A DNA stretch of 46,966 nt from CF-96 sp036269455 (lineage in GTDB: Bacteria > Chloroflexota > Dormibacteria > Aeolococcales > Aeolococcaceae): positions 1 through 46,966 of the forward strand of contig DATARS010000239.1 of assembly GCA_036269455.1 (NCBI GenBank). The letters run 5' to 3'. The notes beneath the pieces are model-generated. The model worked only from the letters and a program-made list of their open reading frames with translations. It was not told where the DNA came from and made no database searches. Of this stretch, positions 9,454-16,712 are shown piece after piece (position 1 is the first letter of the stretch; each line of letters begins with the position of its first letter). The position numbers and the translations under genes were made by a program.

Positions 9454-9482
9454 ACATTACGCTTTCAGAACGGATGCGTCAA
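9454..9482 (-). promoter_or_regulatory. Strong sigma70-type promoter of the desaturase, leaderless
   Basis: On the minus strand TTGACG (9482-9477), a 17-bp spacer and TAATGT (9459-9454) are followed by 7 nt and the ATG at 9446. This is one of the best -35/-10 matches in the window. Confidence 0.7.
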
Positions 9483-9491
9483 GAACGTAAT
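9456..9491. promoter_or_regulatory. Inverted repeat ATTACG-N24-CGTAAT, candidate operator
   Basis: Perfect 6-bp arms at 9456-9461 and 9486-9491, 30 bp (about three turns) apart start to start. One arm covers the desaturase -10 box and the other lies just upstream of its -35 box, inside the first codons of the regulator gene. Binding there would silence both genes. The PaaX-like protein encoded next to it is the natural candidate. Confidence 0.45.
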
Positions 9492-10265
9492 AGCGAGCTG
9501 ACCGGCCTCGGCCTCCGCCCGCTGTCGGCCCGCTCGGTGGTCGCCTCGGTGCTGATGGCGACCCACCCTCCGGTGCTGCCCGCGGCGGTCCTGGTGCGGC
9601 TCTGCGAGCGCTTCGGGATCGCCACCGGCACCACCCGGGTCGCCCTCTCGCGGATGGTCGCGGCGGGCGAGCTCTCCGCCGTCGACGGCGGCCACCGCCT
9701 CGCCGGTGCCGCGCTGCTGGCACGACAGCGCGCCCAGGACGAGGCGCGCACCCCGCCGGGACCGTCCTGGGACGGCGACTGGCGGGTCGCGGTGGTGGTG
9801 AGCGGCGGCCGGCTCGCCACCGAGCGCGCCGAGCTGCGCCGCGGCCTCGCCACCGCGCGGTTCGGGGAGTGGCGCGAGGGGGTCTGGCTGCGCCCCACCA
9901 ACCTGCCCGCGCCGGAGATCGGCGGCGAGGCCTGCCGCTGGCTGCGGGCGCGCCCCGAGGAGGACCCGGCGGAGCTCGCCGCGCGGCTGTGGGACCTCGC
10001 CGCCTGGGGACGCCGCGGCCGCGAGCTGGTCGAGGCGACCGACCCCGAGCCGGGCGATCTCCGTGCCGGCGACCCGGGCCGGCCGGTGCTGGTCTTCACC
10101 GCCGCCGCGGCGCTGCTCCGCCACCTGCGCACCGACCCGCTGCTGCCCGCCGAGCTCCTCCCCGGGGGCTGGCCCGGCGACGAGCTGCGCGCCCGGTATT
10201 CGTCGCACGAGCGCTCCATCCAGGAGCTGATCCGCGACCTCGCGCGCGACGGCTCCTCGGGCTGA
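9474..10265 (+). CDS. PaaX-family transcriptional regulator
   Basis: 263-aa regulator. The N-terminal winged helix (about 15-75) contains LPAAVLVRLCERFGIATGTTRVALSRMVAAGEL, the arrangement seen in PaaX-like proteins, with the recognition helix around TTRVALSRM. The middle and C-terminal parts (WDGDWRVAVVVSG; FGEWREGVWLRPTNLP) match the PaaX central and C-terminal domains. Family members sense acyl-CoA thioesters, PaaX itself phenylacetyl-CoA. Here the divergent desaturase suggests a fatty-acyl-CoA-responsive repressor, which is inference. The ATG at 9474 is only 28 bp from the desaturase start. TACGCT at 9458-9463 may be its -10 box, leaving a leader of just a few bases. Confidence 0.8.
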   Translation: MRQERNSELTGLGLRPLSARSVVASVLMATHPPVLPAAVLVRLCERFGIATGTTRVALSRMVAAGELSAVDGGHRLAGAALLARQRAQDEARTPPGPSWDGDWRVAVVVSGGRLATERAELRRGLATARFGEWREGVWLRPTNLPAPEIGGEACRWLRARPEEDPAELAARLWDLAAWGRRGRELVEATDPEPGDLRAGDPGRPVLVFTAAAALLRHLRTDPLLPAELLPGGWPGDELRARYSSHERSIQELIRDLARDGSSG

Positions 10266-10317
10266 CCGCGGCGGCGGCGTCACCGATCCGAAAGGTAGCC
10301 CGCCGCAGGATTCCGGC

Positions 10318-11841
10318 ATGCCCCCCCGCGACCACGCCCCGACCCGGGTGAGCATCCTGCTCGCCGAGCGCGCCCGGGAGCGTCCCGATCGCGCCGCCCT
10401 CCTCGACGGGGTCGACTGCCGCGTCCTCACCTGGGGCGACCTCGCCCGCCACGCCGCGCGCTGGGAGGAGCGGGTCCGCGAGAGCCGCCTCGCCCCGCGC
10501 CGCCGCGTCGCGCTGGCGATCGAGGACCCGCTGAGCTTCGGCGCCGCCTACCTGGGCTGCCTCGCCGCGGGGATGACGGTGGTGCCGCTCGACCCCCGCG
10601 GCGCCGCCGCCGAGACCGCCGCCGCGCTGGTTCGACTGCGCGCCGACGTGCTCGTCACCGGCCTCGGCGCGGAGGGCGCTGACGTCGCCGTCGAGCGCTG
10701 GACGACCGGGCTCGACGGCCCGCTGCTGCGCACCCCCGCCCCGGGCGGCGCCCGTCCGAGCGACACCGCGGCGCTGCGGCCGGCGGCGCTGCTCGCCAGC
10801 TCCGGCACCACCGGGGCCCCCAAGGGGGTGCCGCTCAGCGAGCCTCAGCTCCTCGACGGCGCCGAGCGGGTGGTCCGGCACCACCGGATCGGCCCCGAGG
10901 ACCGCGGCCACACCCCCCTGCCCCTCTTTCACGTCAACGCCCAGGTCGTCGGGCTGCTCGCCACCCTGGTGAGCGGCGCCTCGCTCGCCGTCGAGTCGCG
11001 CTTCGAGCGCTCCGGCTACTGGGACCGGGTGGCGGCGGTGCGCCCCACCTGGCTCAACTCGGTTCCGGCGGTGCTCGCCGCGCTGGCCGCGATCCCCGCC
11101 CCGCCGGCGGAGCTCGCCGCCCGGCTGCGCTTCGCCCGCTCGGCGTCGGCACCGCTCTCGCCCGCGGTGCTCGAGCGCTTCCAGGCGCACACCGGCATCT
11201 CCGTGCTCGAGACCTACGGGATGACCGAGGCCGCCGGCCAGATCGCAGCCAATCCGCTCGAGGTGGCCGAGCGCCGCCCCGGGTCGGTGGGGCGCCCGGT
11301 CGGCGTCGGCCTCTGGGTCGCCCGGCCCGACGGAGAGCGCGGCGCCCCCGGCGAGATCGGCGCGGTGCGGCTCTGCGGCCCCGCGATCGTCACCCGCTAC
11401 CTGGTGCTCGACGAGGAGGGCCCGGAGCGCACCCGTCCGGCGCGCGACGCCGACGGCTGGCTGAGCACCGGCGACCTCGGCGTCTGCGACGAGGCCGGCT
11501 TCGTGCGTCTGCTCGGCCGCGAGGACGACGTCATCAACCGCGGCGGCGAGAAGTTCCATCCCCTCGAGGTCGAGAGCGTCCTCCTCGGCCATCCCGCGGT
11601 CGCCGCGGCGGCGGTGGTGGGCGCGCCCCACCCGCGCCTCGGCCAGGTCGCGGTCGCCTTCGTCACCACCCGCCCCGGCGCCCCCGAGGAGCTCGTGGAC
11701 GACCTCGCCCGGGCGTGCGACGAGCGGCTGGCGCGCTACAAGCGCCCGGTCGAGATCCGCCTCGCCGCCTCGCTGCCGGTCGGGCCGACCGGGAAGGTGC
11801 GCCGCCGCGAGCTGCGCGACGGCCTGGCGGCATGCCCGTGA
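10318..11841 (+). CDS. AMP-dependent acyl-CoA synthetase/ligase
   Basis: 507-aa ANL-superfamily enzyme that activates a carboxylic acid as acyl-AMP and then acyl-CoA. The P-loop is SSGTTGAPKGVPLS near residue 162, followed by YGMTEAAGQ near 300, GWLSTGDLG near 380, the hinge GREDDVINRGGEKFHPLEVE near 400 and the catalytic lysine in PTGKVRRREL at the C-terminus. All signature motifs are intact. The chain-length preference is unknown; the small pocket-lining region resembles short- or branched-acid ligases as much as long-chain ones. It heads a close-packed operon with acyltransferase, esterase and phosphatase genes. An AGGA lies about 8 nt before the ATG. Confidence 0.85.
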   Translation: MPPRDHAPTRVSILLAERARERPDRAALLDGVDCRVLTWGDLARHAARWEERVRESRLAPRRRVALAIEDPLSFGAAYLGCLAAGMTVVPLDPRGAAAETAAALVRLRADVLVTGLGAEGADVAVERWTTGLDGPLLRTPAPGGARPSDTAALRPAALLASSGTTGAPKGVPLSEPQLLDGAERVVRHHRIGPEDRGHTPLPLFHVNAQVVGLLATLVSGASLAVESRFERSGYWDRVAAVRPTWLNSVPAVLAALAAIPAPPAELAARLRFARSASAPLSPAVLERFQAHTGISVLETYGMTEAAGQIAANPLEVAERRPGSVGRPVGVGLWVARPDGERGAPGEIGAVRLCGPAIVTRYLVLDEEGPERTRPARDADGWLSTGDLGVCDEAGFVRLLGREDDVINRGGEKFHPLEVESVLLGHPAVAAAAVVGAPHPRLGQVAVAFVTTRPGAPEELVDDLARACDERLARYKRPVEIRLAASLPVGPTGKVRRRELRDGLAACP

Positions 11842-12965
11842 GCACCGCGGAGGCGGCGCCCCGCCGCCACCTGTACGCCGTTGACGTGATGCGCGTGCTC
11901 ACCGTCGCCCTGGTCGTCGGGGTGCACACCGTCAGCCATGCAGACCTCAAGGACACCGTCGCCGCGGGCGCGCTGACCGTGGTCCTCCACACCAGCCGCG
12001 AGGTGTTCTTCGTCCTCACCACGTTGGTGCTGATGCATGGATACGGACGTCGCAAGGTGCGCTGGGCCGGCTTCTGGAAGCGCCGGTACCTCTGCGTGGT
12101 CGTGCCCTACGTGGCCTGGTCGGTGATCTACATGGTCGCCGACGGCCACTGGCGCGACCCGCTGGGCAGCGCGCTCGCCACCTTCGGCAGTGACCTGCTG
12201 ACCGGCGCCGCCAAGTACCAGATGTACTTCCTGCTGGTCTCGATGCAGATCTACCTCTGCTTCCCGGTGATCCGATGGATCATCCGCGCCACCCGGGGAC
12301 ACCACCGGCTGCTCCTCGCCGGCTGCGCCGCCTTCCAGCTCGCCTTCTCGCTCGCCGTCCACGTGCAGTGGTCGCCGGGCGGGGTGATCACCGCCTGGGT
12401 GCACGGCCCCGACGCAGTGCTGCCGAGCTACCTCCTCTACATCGCCGCCGGCGGTGTCGCCGCCTGGCACCTCGAGGCGCTGATCGCCTGGACCCGGACC
12501 CACCGCCTGCACGTCCTGGGAGGCACCGCGCTGACCGTCGCGGCGGCGGTCGGGGTCTACCTCCTCCAGCGGCTGGCCCTTGGCGAGACCACCCTGGAGG
12601 CGAGCGGCGTCTTCCAGCCGGTGGTGGTGGCCGAGAGCCTGGCGATCGCCTGGACCTTCCTCGCCGCCGGCCTCGCCTGGACCGACCGGGGCCGGCCGGG
12701 GCTGCGGCTGGTGCGCACCCTGAGCGACGCCAGCTTCGGCGTCTACCTCGCCCACCCGCTGGTGCTGATGCTCCTCACCTCGCTGATCGCCCCCGCCCCC
12801 CTCCCGGTGGTGCTGGCGATGGTGCCGGCCGTCTACCTGCTCGGCGCGGTGCCCGCGCTGCTGCTTCGCGGCACCCCGCTGAGCCTGATCGCGAGCGGCC
12901 GCCGCCGGCGCCGCCGCAGCCCCGTGGGCCACGCCCGCGCCGCCGCGGACGCGGTCGCCGCCTGA
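11832..12965 (+). CDS. Acyltransferase-3 family membrane protein
   Basis: 377-aa integral membrane O-acyltransferase (OafA/WecH type). The N-terminal signature is RHLYAVDVMRVLTVALVVGVH, with the family's catalytic His at the end of TM1. About ten TM segments follow, and the C-terminus is Arg-rich (RRRRRRS) and cytoplasmic. Such enzymes transfer acetyl or longer acyl groups from the inside to carbohydrates or lipids at the membrane. The ATG at 11832 overlaps the ligase gene by 10 bp. Coupling to an acyl-CoA ligase suggests the ligase supplies its donor (inference). Confidence 0.8.
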   Translation: MPVSTAEAAPRRHLYAVDVMRVLTVALVVGVHTVSHADLKDTVAAGALTVVLHTSREVFFVLTTLVLMHGYGRRKVRWAGFWKRRYLCVVVPYVAWSVIYMVADGHWRDPLGSALATFGSDLLTGAAKYQMYFLLVSMQIYLCFPVIRWIIRATRGHHRLLLAGCAAFQLAFSLAVHVQWSPGGVITAWVHGPDAVLPSYLLYIAAGGVAAWHLEALIAWTRTHRLHVLGGTALTVAAAVGVYLLQRLALGETTLEASGVFQPVVVAESLAIAWTFLAAGLAWTDRGRPGLRLVRTLSDASFGVYLAHPLVLMLLTSLIAPAPLPVVLAMVPAVYLLGAVPALLLRGTPLSLIASGRRRRRRSPVGHARAAADAVAA

Positions 12966-12968
12966 GCG

Positions 12969-13958
12969 ATGGGCACCCTGCTGCGGCCCCTTGCGCTGCC
13001 CCTCGCCGTGCTCGCCGTCGGTCTGACCGGCCTGGTCGCCACCCGGGCCGCGGCCACCGGGACGCCGCGCACCCACTACCGGCCGCTGGCGCAGCGCGCG
13101 GTCATCCCGGCGCAGACCGCCGCGCACCCCGTCACCCCAGCGGCCCCGACGCCGCGGCCGACCCCCGTGCCCGATCCTCCGGCGACCCCGGCGCCACCGC
13201 AGACGACGGTCCAGACCATGCTGGTGGGCACCGTCCAGCGGCAGTGGGAGCAGATCAGCCCGGGCACCGGCCTGGCCGCCGGCGCCCCGATCATCATGGT
13301 GCTCCACGGCCAGGCGGTCCTCGCCTCCGACGAGGTGGGTCGCGACGGCCTCGCCCCACTGGTGTCCCAGAACCGCGCCGAGCTCGTCTACCCCCAGGGG
13401 ATCGACAAGTCCTGGAACGCCGGCGGCGGCTGCTGCGGCGGCGCCGGGCAGCTCGGCATCGACGACCTCGACTTCGTCCGCGACCTCGCCACCGAGGTCG
13501 ACCCCGGCCACGCCCACCCCATCTACCTCCTCGGCTACAGCAACGGCGGCCGCCTCGCCTACAGCGTGGCCTGCAACGCCCCGGTGCTCTTCGACGCCTA
13601 CGTGGTGGTGGCGGCGATGCCGCAGAGCGGCTGCGGGGTCACCCGCCCGATCTCGATCCTGCAGATCGCCGGCACCGCGGACCCCGCCATCCCCTACCTC
13701 CCCGGCCAGCCCGGCATCGAGAGCCCGCCGGCGACCGTCCAGGTCGCGCGGCTGCGCGCCACCGACGCCTGCCCGGCGGCGCCGGCGTCGGAGCAGCAGG
13801 GCAGGCTGACCCTGCAGACCTGGACCGGCTGCGCCGCGGGGACCCGGGTCGGCTTCGCGACCTACGCGGGCGGCGACCACGGCTGGCCGGTCGGCGACGC
13901 CACCACCCCGGCGGCCGCGCCGGTGATCTGGCGGTTCCTGAGCGGCCGGCCATGGTGA
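12969..13958 (+). CDS. Secreted PHB-depolymerase/CE1-like esterase
   Basis: 329-aa exported alpha/beta hydrolase of the LpqC/polyhydroxybutyrate depolymerase type. A hydrophobic N-terminal signal or anchor (about 1-30) is followed by a Pro/Thr-rich spacer to about residue 75. The catalytic domain shows IIMVLHG, the family signature SWNAGGGCCGGA, the nucleophile elbow GYSNGG near residue 190, an acid in GTADPAIPYLPG and the catalytic His in GGDHGWP. Known relatives cleave polyester or feruloyl-type esters. It follows the acyltransferase by 3 bp, which suggests one removes what the other adds, or that they remodel the same envelope ester (inference). Confidence 0.8.
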   Translation: MGTLLRPLALPLAVLAVGLTGLVATRAAATGTPRTHYRPLAQRAVIPAQTAAHPVTPAAPTPRPTPVPDPPATPAPPQTTVQTMLVGTVQRQWEQISPGTGLAAGAPIIMVLHGQAVLASDEVGRDGLAPLVSQNRAELVYPQGIDKSWNAGGGCCGGAGQLGIDDLDFVRDLATEVDPGHAHPIYLLGYSNGGRLAYSVACNAPVLFDAYVVVAAMPQSGCGVTRPISILQIAGTADPAIPYLPGQPGIESPPATVQVARLRATDACPAAPASEQQGRLTLQTWTGCAAGTRVGFATYAGGDHGWPVGDATTPAAAPVIWRFLSGRPW

Positions 13959-14560
13959 CGGCGCAGATCCCCCTCCACCTGGTCCGTCACGGCGAGAGCG
14001 GCTGGAATGCCGAGCGCCGTGTCCAGGGCCACGCCGCCGCGGCGCCCTCGCTCACCCCGCTCGGCCGCGCCCAGGCACGCGACGCCGCCGACCTGCTCGC
14101 CGATCGCGCGCCGCACGCCCGCCTGGTGGTCTCGAGCGACCTGCCCCGTGCCCGCGAGACCGCGCTGATCGTCGCCCTCGCCCTCGGCCTGCCGCTGCGC
14201 TGGGACGCCGAGCTGCGCGAGCAGAACCTCGGCGAGCTCGAGGGCCGGCTGCGCGACGAGCCCCACGGCGCCGGGACCGTCGGCTCCACGGTGGACGAGC
14301 TCTGGCGCTCGCCCCGGCTGCGCCCCGCCGGCGGCGAGAGCATCGCCGAGCTGCACCTGCGCGTCCATCGCGCGCTGGCCCGGCTCGCCGCCTCCGCCCC
14401 GCCCGCCGGCCTGATCGTGGTCACCCACGGCGGGGTGGTCCGGGTGGCGACGATGGCCGCGCCGGTGGCGGCCGAGCGGCGCCCGGTGGGCAACGCCTCG
14501 GTGACCACCGTCGCGGTCGCCGCCGCGCCCGCCGCCTGGATGAGCCGGCGCGCCTCCTGA
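13952..14560 (+). CDS. Histidine phosphatase family protein
   Basis: 202-aa member of the phosphoglycerate-mutase-like superfamily. The catalytic LVRHGESGWN places the phospho-histidine at residue 13. The second catalytic His is in VVTHGG near residue 158, and SSDLPRARETA near 66 carries the conserved Arg. The domain order and length are usual for small phosphatases such as CobC-, GpmB- or PhoE-like enzymes, which cannot be separated here. The ATG at 13952 overlaps the esterase stop by 7 bp, so it belongs to the same operon. Confidence 0.85.
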   Translation: MVTAQIPLHLVRHGESGWNAERRVQGHAAAAPSLTPLGRAQARDAADLLADRAPHARLVVSSDLPRARETALIVALALGLPLRWDAELREQNLGELEGRLRDEPHGAGTVGSTVDELWRSPRLRPAGGESIAELHLRVHRALARLAASAPPAGLIVVTHGGVVRVATMAAPVAAERRPVGNASVTTVAVAAAPAAWMSRRAS

Positions 14561-14583
14561 GCATCCGGGGCTTCCCGCAAGGT

Positions 14584-14618
14584 TGGCAGAAAACTGACGA
14601 TCGCGGTCATATCTGCCA
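14584..14618. repeat. Nested inverted repeat upstream of a small gene
   Basis: TGGCAGA (14584-14590) pairs with TCTGCCA (14612-14618), and inside them TGAC (14595-14598) pairs with GTCA (14606-14609) around GATCGCG. It lies after the phosphatase gene and 25 bp before the next -10 box. It could be an operator or the operon's terminator hairpin. Confidence 0.4.
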
Positions 14619-14642
14619 CTGGCCGTGTCGCACGAACGCCCC

Positions 14643-14648
14643 TACGCT
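14643..14648 (+). promoter_or_regulatory. -10 box of a leaderless promoter
   Basis: TACGCT lies 6 nt before the ATG at 14655. No Shine-Dalgarno is present. The same hexamer is found upstream of the genes at 31023 and 31567. Confidence 0.45.
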
Positions 14649-14654
14649 CGGGTC

Positions 14655-14810
14655 ATGGAGATCGTGTTTCTGGTGATGCTGGTGGTGCTGGCGGCGCTCG
14701 CGCCGCGGTGGGGCCACGACACTCGCGACGGCCGCGACTGGCAGGCGCGGACGGACTGGCAGGAGCGGGAGGAGCTGGGACGCGCGCGGGCCCGGGCGGC
14801 GACGCGCTGA
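14655..14810 (+). CDS. Small single-pass membrane protein
   Basis: 51-aa protein: an N-terminal TM helix (MEIVFLVMLVVLAALAP), then a charged, Trp- and Arg-rich tail (DWQARTDWQEREELGRAR), probably amphipathic helix on the cytoplasmic side. No family is recognised. The frame could begin at 14625, but the ATG at 14655 sits right at the N-terminus of the TM segment and 6 nt after a -10 box. It lies directly upstream of the PadR regulator with its own promoter between them. Confidence 0.5.
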   Translation: MEIVFLVMLVVLAALAPRWGHDTRDGRDWQARTDWQEREELGRARARAATR

Positions 14811-14817
14811 CGAGGTC

Positions 14818-14847
14818 TTGACACAGCGATCTGTTTCGATATATCGT
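14818..14847 (+). promoter_or_regulatory. Promoter and palindromic operator of the PadR gene
   Basis: TTGACA (14818-14823) is followed by TATATC after 16 bp, or TATCGT after 18 bp. The -10 region is buried in the perfect palindrome CGATATATCG (14837-14846). A second inverted repeat, CCAACG (14851-14856) with CGTTGG (14866-14871), follows in the leader. AT-rich ATAT-type palindromes over the -10 box are common PadR autorepression sites. Confidence 0.6.
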
Positions 14848-14883
14848 GATCCAACGTCAACCGATCGTTGGAGATCCTGCCTC

Positions 14884-15540
14884 ATGGCAACCCACGTCCC
14901 CCCCCACGGCTGGGAGCGCGCCTGGCGCCACGGCGCCGAGCACGTCCGCGACCACATCCACCACGCCGGCCGCCATCACCGCGGCGGTGGCCCGGGCTGG
15001 GCCGGCTTCGGGCCAGGCGCCTTTGGCCGGGGCTTCCCCTTCGGCCCGCCCTTCGCCGGCGGCGGCCGCCGCGCCGGCCGGGGCGACATCCGCGCCGCCA
15101 TCCTCGCGCTGCTCGCCGAGAAGCCGATGCACGGCTACCAGATCATCCAGGAGCTGGCCGAGCGCAGCGGCGGCGCCTGGCGGCCCAGCCCTGGGTCGGT
15201 CTACCCCACCCTCCAGCAGCTCGAGGACGAGGGGCTGGTGCGGGCGGTGCAGTCCGAGGCCGGCCGCCGCGTCCACGAGCTGACCGAGGCGGGACGCGCC
15301 GAGGCGGCGAGTGCGGGCGGGCGGAGCCCCTGGGAGGAGGCCGCCGAGCACCAGGCGGGCGAGCCCTCCGGGCTGCGCGAGCTCTTCCTCCAGGTGGCCG
15401 CCGCGGCCTGGCAGGTCGCCCAGGCGGGGTCGAGCGGGCAGCACGCCGCCGCGGCCGAGATCCTCAAGGACACCCGGCGCCGGCTCTACCAGCTCCTCGC
15501 CGACGACTCCACCGCCGAGGCGGATCAGCCGAGCCGGTAG
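14884..15540 (+). CDS. PadR-family regulator with His/Gly-rich N-terminus
   Basis: 218-aa regulator. The winged helix (about 68-150) carries the family pattern: ILALLAEKPMHGYQIIQEL, SPGSVYPTLQQLEDEGLV and GRRVHELTEAG. The C-terminal helical part (VAAAAWQVAQAG to the end) should form the dimer. Unusual is the first ~65 residues, with nine His within the first 33 residues and then a Gly/Phe/Pro-rich stretch, which could bind metal ions. The ATG at 14884 has GGAGA 8 nt upstream. The strong promoter with a palindrome on its -10 box suggests autorepression. The 3' end overlaps the convergent sugar dehydrogenase gene by 16 bp. Confidence 0.85.
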   Translation: MATHVPPHGWERAWRHGAEHVRDHIHHAGRHHRGGGPGWAGFGPGAFGRGFPFGPPFAGGGRRAGRGDIRAAILALLAEKPMHGYQIIQELAERSGGAWRPSPGSVYPTLQQLEDEGLVRAVQSEAGRRVHELTEAGRAEAASAGGRSPWEEAAEHQAGEPSGLRELFLQVAAAAWQVAQAGSSGQHAAAAEILKDTRRRLYQLLADDSTAEADQPSR

Positions 15541-16712
15541 ATGGCGGTGGTGTCCGAGAAGTAGAGGGCATGGTTGGGCGCCTGCTTGACGTCGAGCTTG
15601 CACTGGGCCGGGCCGCCGGTCACCGTCGCCGGCCTTGTGGCGCCGAGGATCCGCCCCCCGGAGTTGAAGGTGCAGAAGACCAGGTGCCCCGCGTAGCCGG
15701 CGGGTCCCGAGGCGTCGACGAAGGTGGCCCCGGTGGGCACCACCGTCGACGCCTCGCTGCTCCAGTCGGGACCGGGCTGGCCGCCGCAGCCGCTGCTGGT
15801 GGGCAGGATGGGGTGGCTGTAGCCGTAGCAGAGCGCCCACTGGTGGCCGCTGCCCCTCGCCACCGACGCGAGCACGGTGTCGTAGCCGGTCGGGGGTGAG
15901 CCGGCGTCGCCCGACGGGCCGTTGTTGGTGATCGCCACCTGTCCGCCCGCCGACACCGCGATGCCGAAGGGGTTGCGCAGCCCGTAGGCCCACACCGGGT
16001 TGCCGGCGCCGAAGGGGTTGTCGGCGGGGATGCCGCCGTCGGCGTTGTAGCGCAGCAGCTTGCCGAGCACGCTGCCGGTGTTCTGGGCCTGGGGCGCGGT
16101 GTGCTCCTCGCCGAGGGTGACGTAGAGGTGGCCGTCGGGCGCGAAGGCGAGCCGGCCGCCCTTGTGGCAGCAGTCGCTCCCCGACGGCAGGGTGATGAGC
16201 GTGGTGGGGTTGGTCCCGGTGCCGGCGCAGTCGGTCCAGCGCTCCACCGTCTGGTGGACGCGATCGGCGTTCGAGTAGAAGGCGTAGACGAAGTGCGTCT
16301 GGGTGAACGTCGGGGGGATCGCGATGCCGAGCAGGCCGCGCTCGCTGTAGCCGCCGCCCGCCTCGGTGGTGACCGTGGACACCGTGGCGAAGGTCCGGGC
16401 GACGCCGTCCTGCCAGACCTTCACGGTTCCGGCCCGTTCCGTCCAGAACAGCCGGCCGTCGGGGGCGAAGGCGAGCGCGGTCGGGTAGGCGGCGGAGACC
16501 GTCCCCGCGGGCGGCGACTGGGCCCCGAGCGGGCAGGGGTTGGCCGCCGGGGCCGCCGAGACCGCGGGCGCCGCGGTCGATGACGAGGTCGACGAGGCGG
16601 ACGTGCTCGCGCCGGAGGTGGTGGTGGTCGCGGACGGGCCGCTCCCGCAGGCGGCGGCGCCGGCGACCGTCCAGAGCGCCAGCAGCAGCCCGGCGGCGCG
16701 GCGGCCGGTCAC
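15525..16712 (-). CDS. PQQ-dependent sugar dehydrogenase-like lipoprotein
   Basis: 395-aa exported protein of the glucose/sorbosone dehydrogenase (Gdh/YliI) beta-propeller family. The signal ends in a lipobox-like GAAAC with Cys22, then a Thr/Ser/Ala-rich linker to about 65. Propeller motifs include LAFAPDGRLFWTERAGTVKV, the GLLGIAIPP and HKGGRLAFAPDGHLYVTLGE region with a catalytic-type His, and VWAYGLRNPFGIAV. Relatives oxidise soluble sugars with PQQ and Ca2+ on the outer face of the membrane; no PQQ biosynthesis gene is in the window. The GTG at 16712 overlaps the upstream methyltransferase stop as GTGA, so the two genes are one operon. Confidence 0.8.
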   Translation of the reverse strand: MTGRRAAGLLLALWTVAGAAACGSGPSATTTTSGASTSASSTSSSTAAPAVSAAPAANPCPLGAQSPPAGTVSAAYPTALAFAPDGRLFWTERAGTVKVWQDGVARTFATVSTVTTEAGGGYSERGLLGIAIPPTFTQTHFVYAFYSNADRVHQTVERWTDCAGTGTNPTTLITLPSGSDCCHKGGRLAFAPDGHLYVTLGEEHTAPQAQNTGSVLGKLLRYNADGGIPADNPFGAGNPVWAYGLRNPFGIAVSAGGQVAITNNGPSGDAGSPPTGYDTVLASVARGSGHQWALCYGYSHPILPTSSGCGGQPGPDWSSEASTVVPTGATFVDASGPAGYAGHLVFCTFNSGGRILGATRPATVTGGPAQCKLDVKQAPNHALYFSDTTAIYRLG

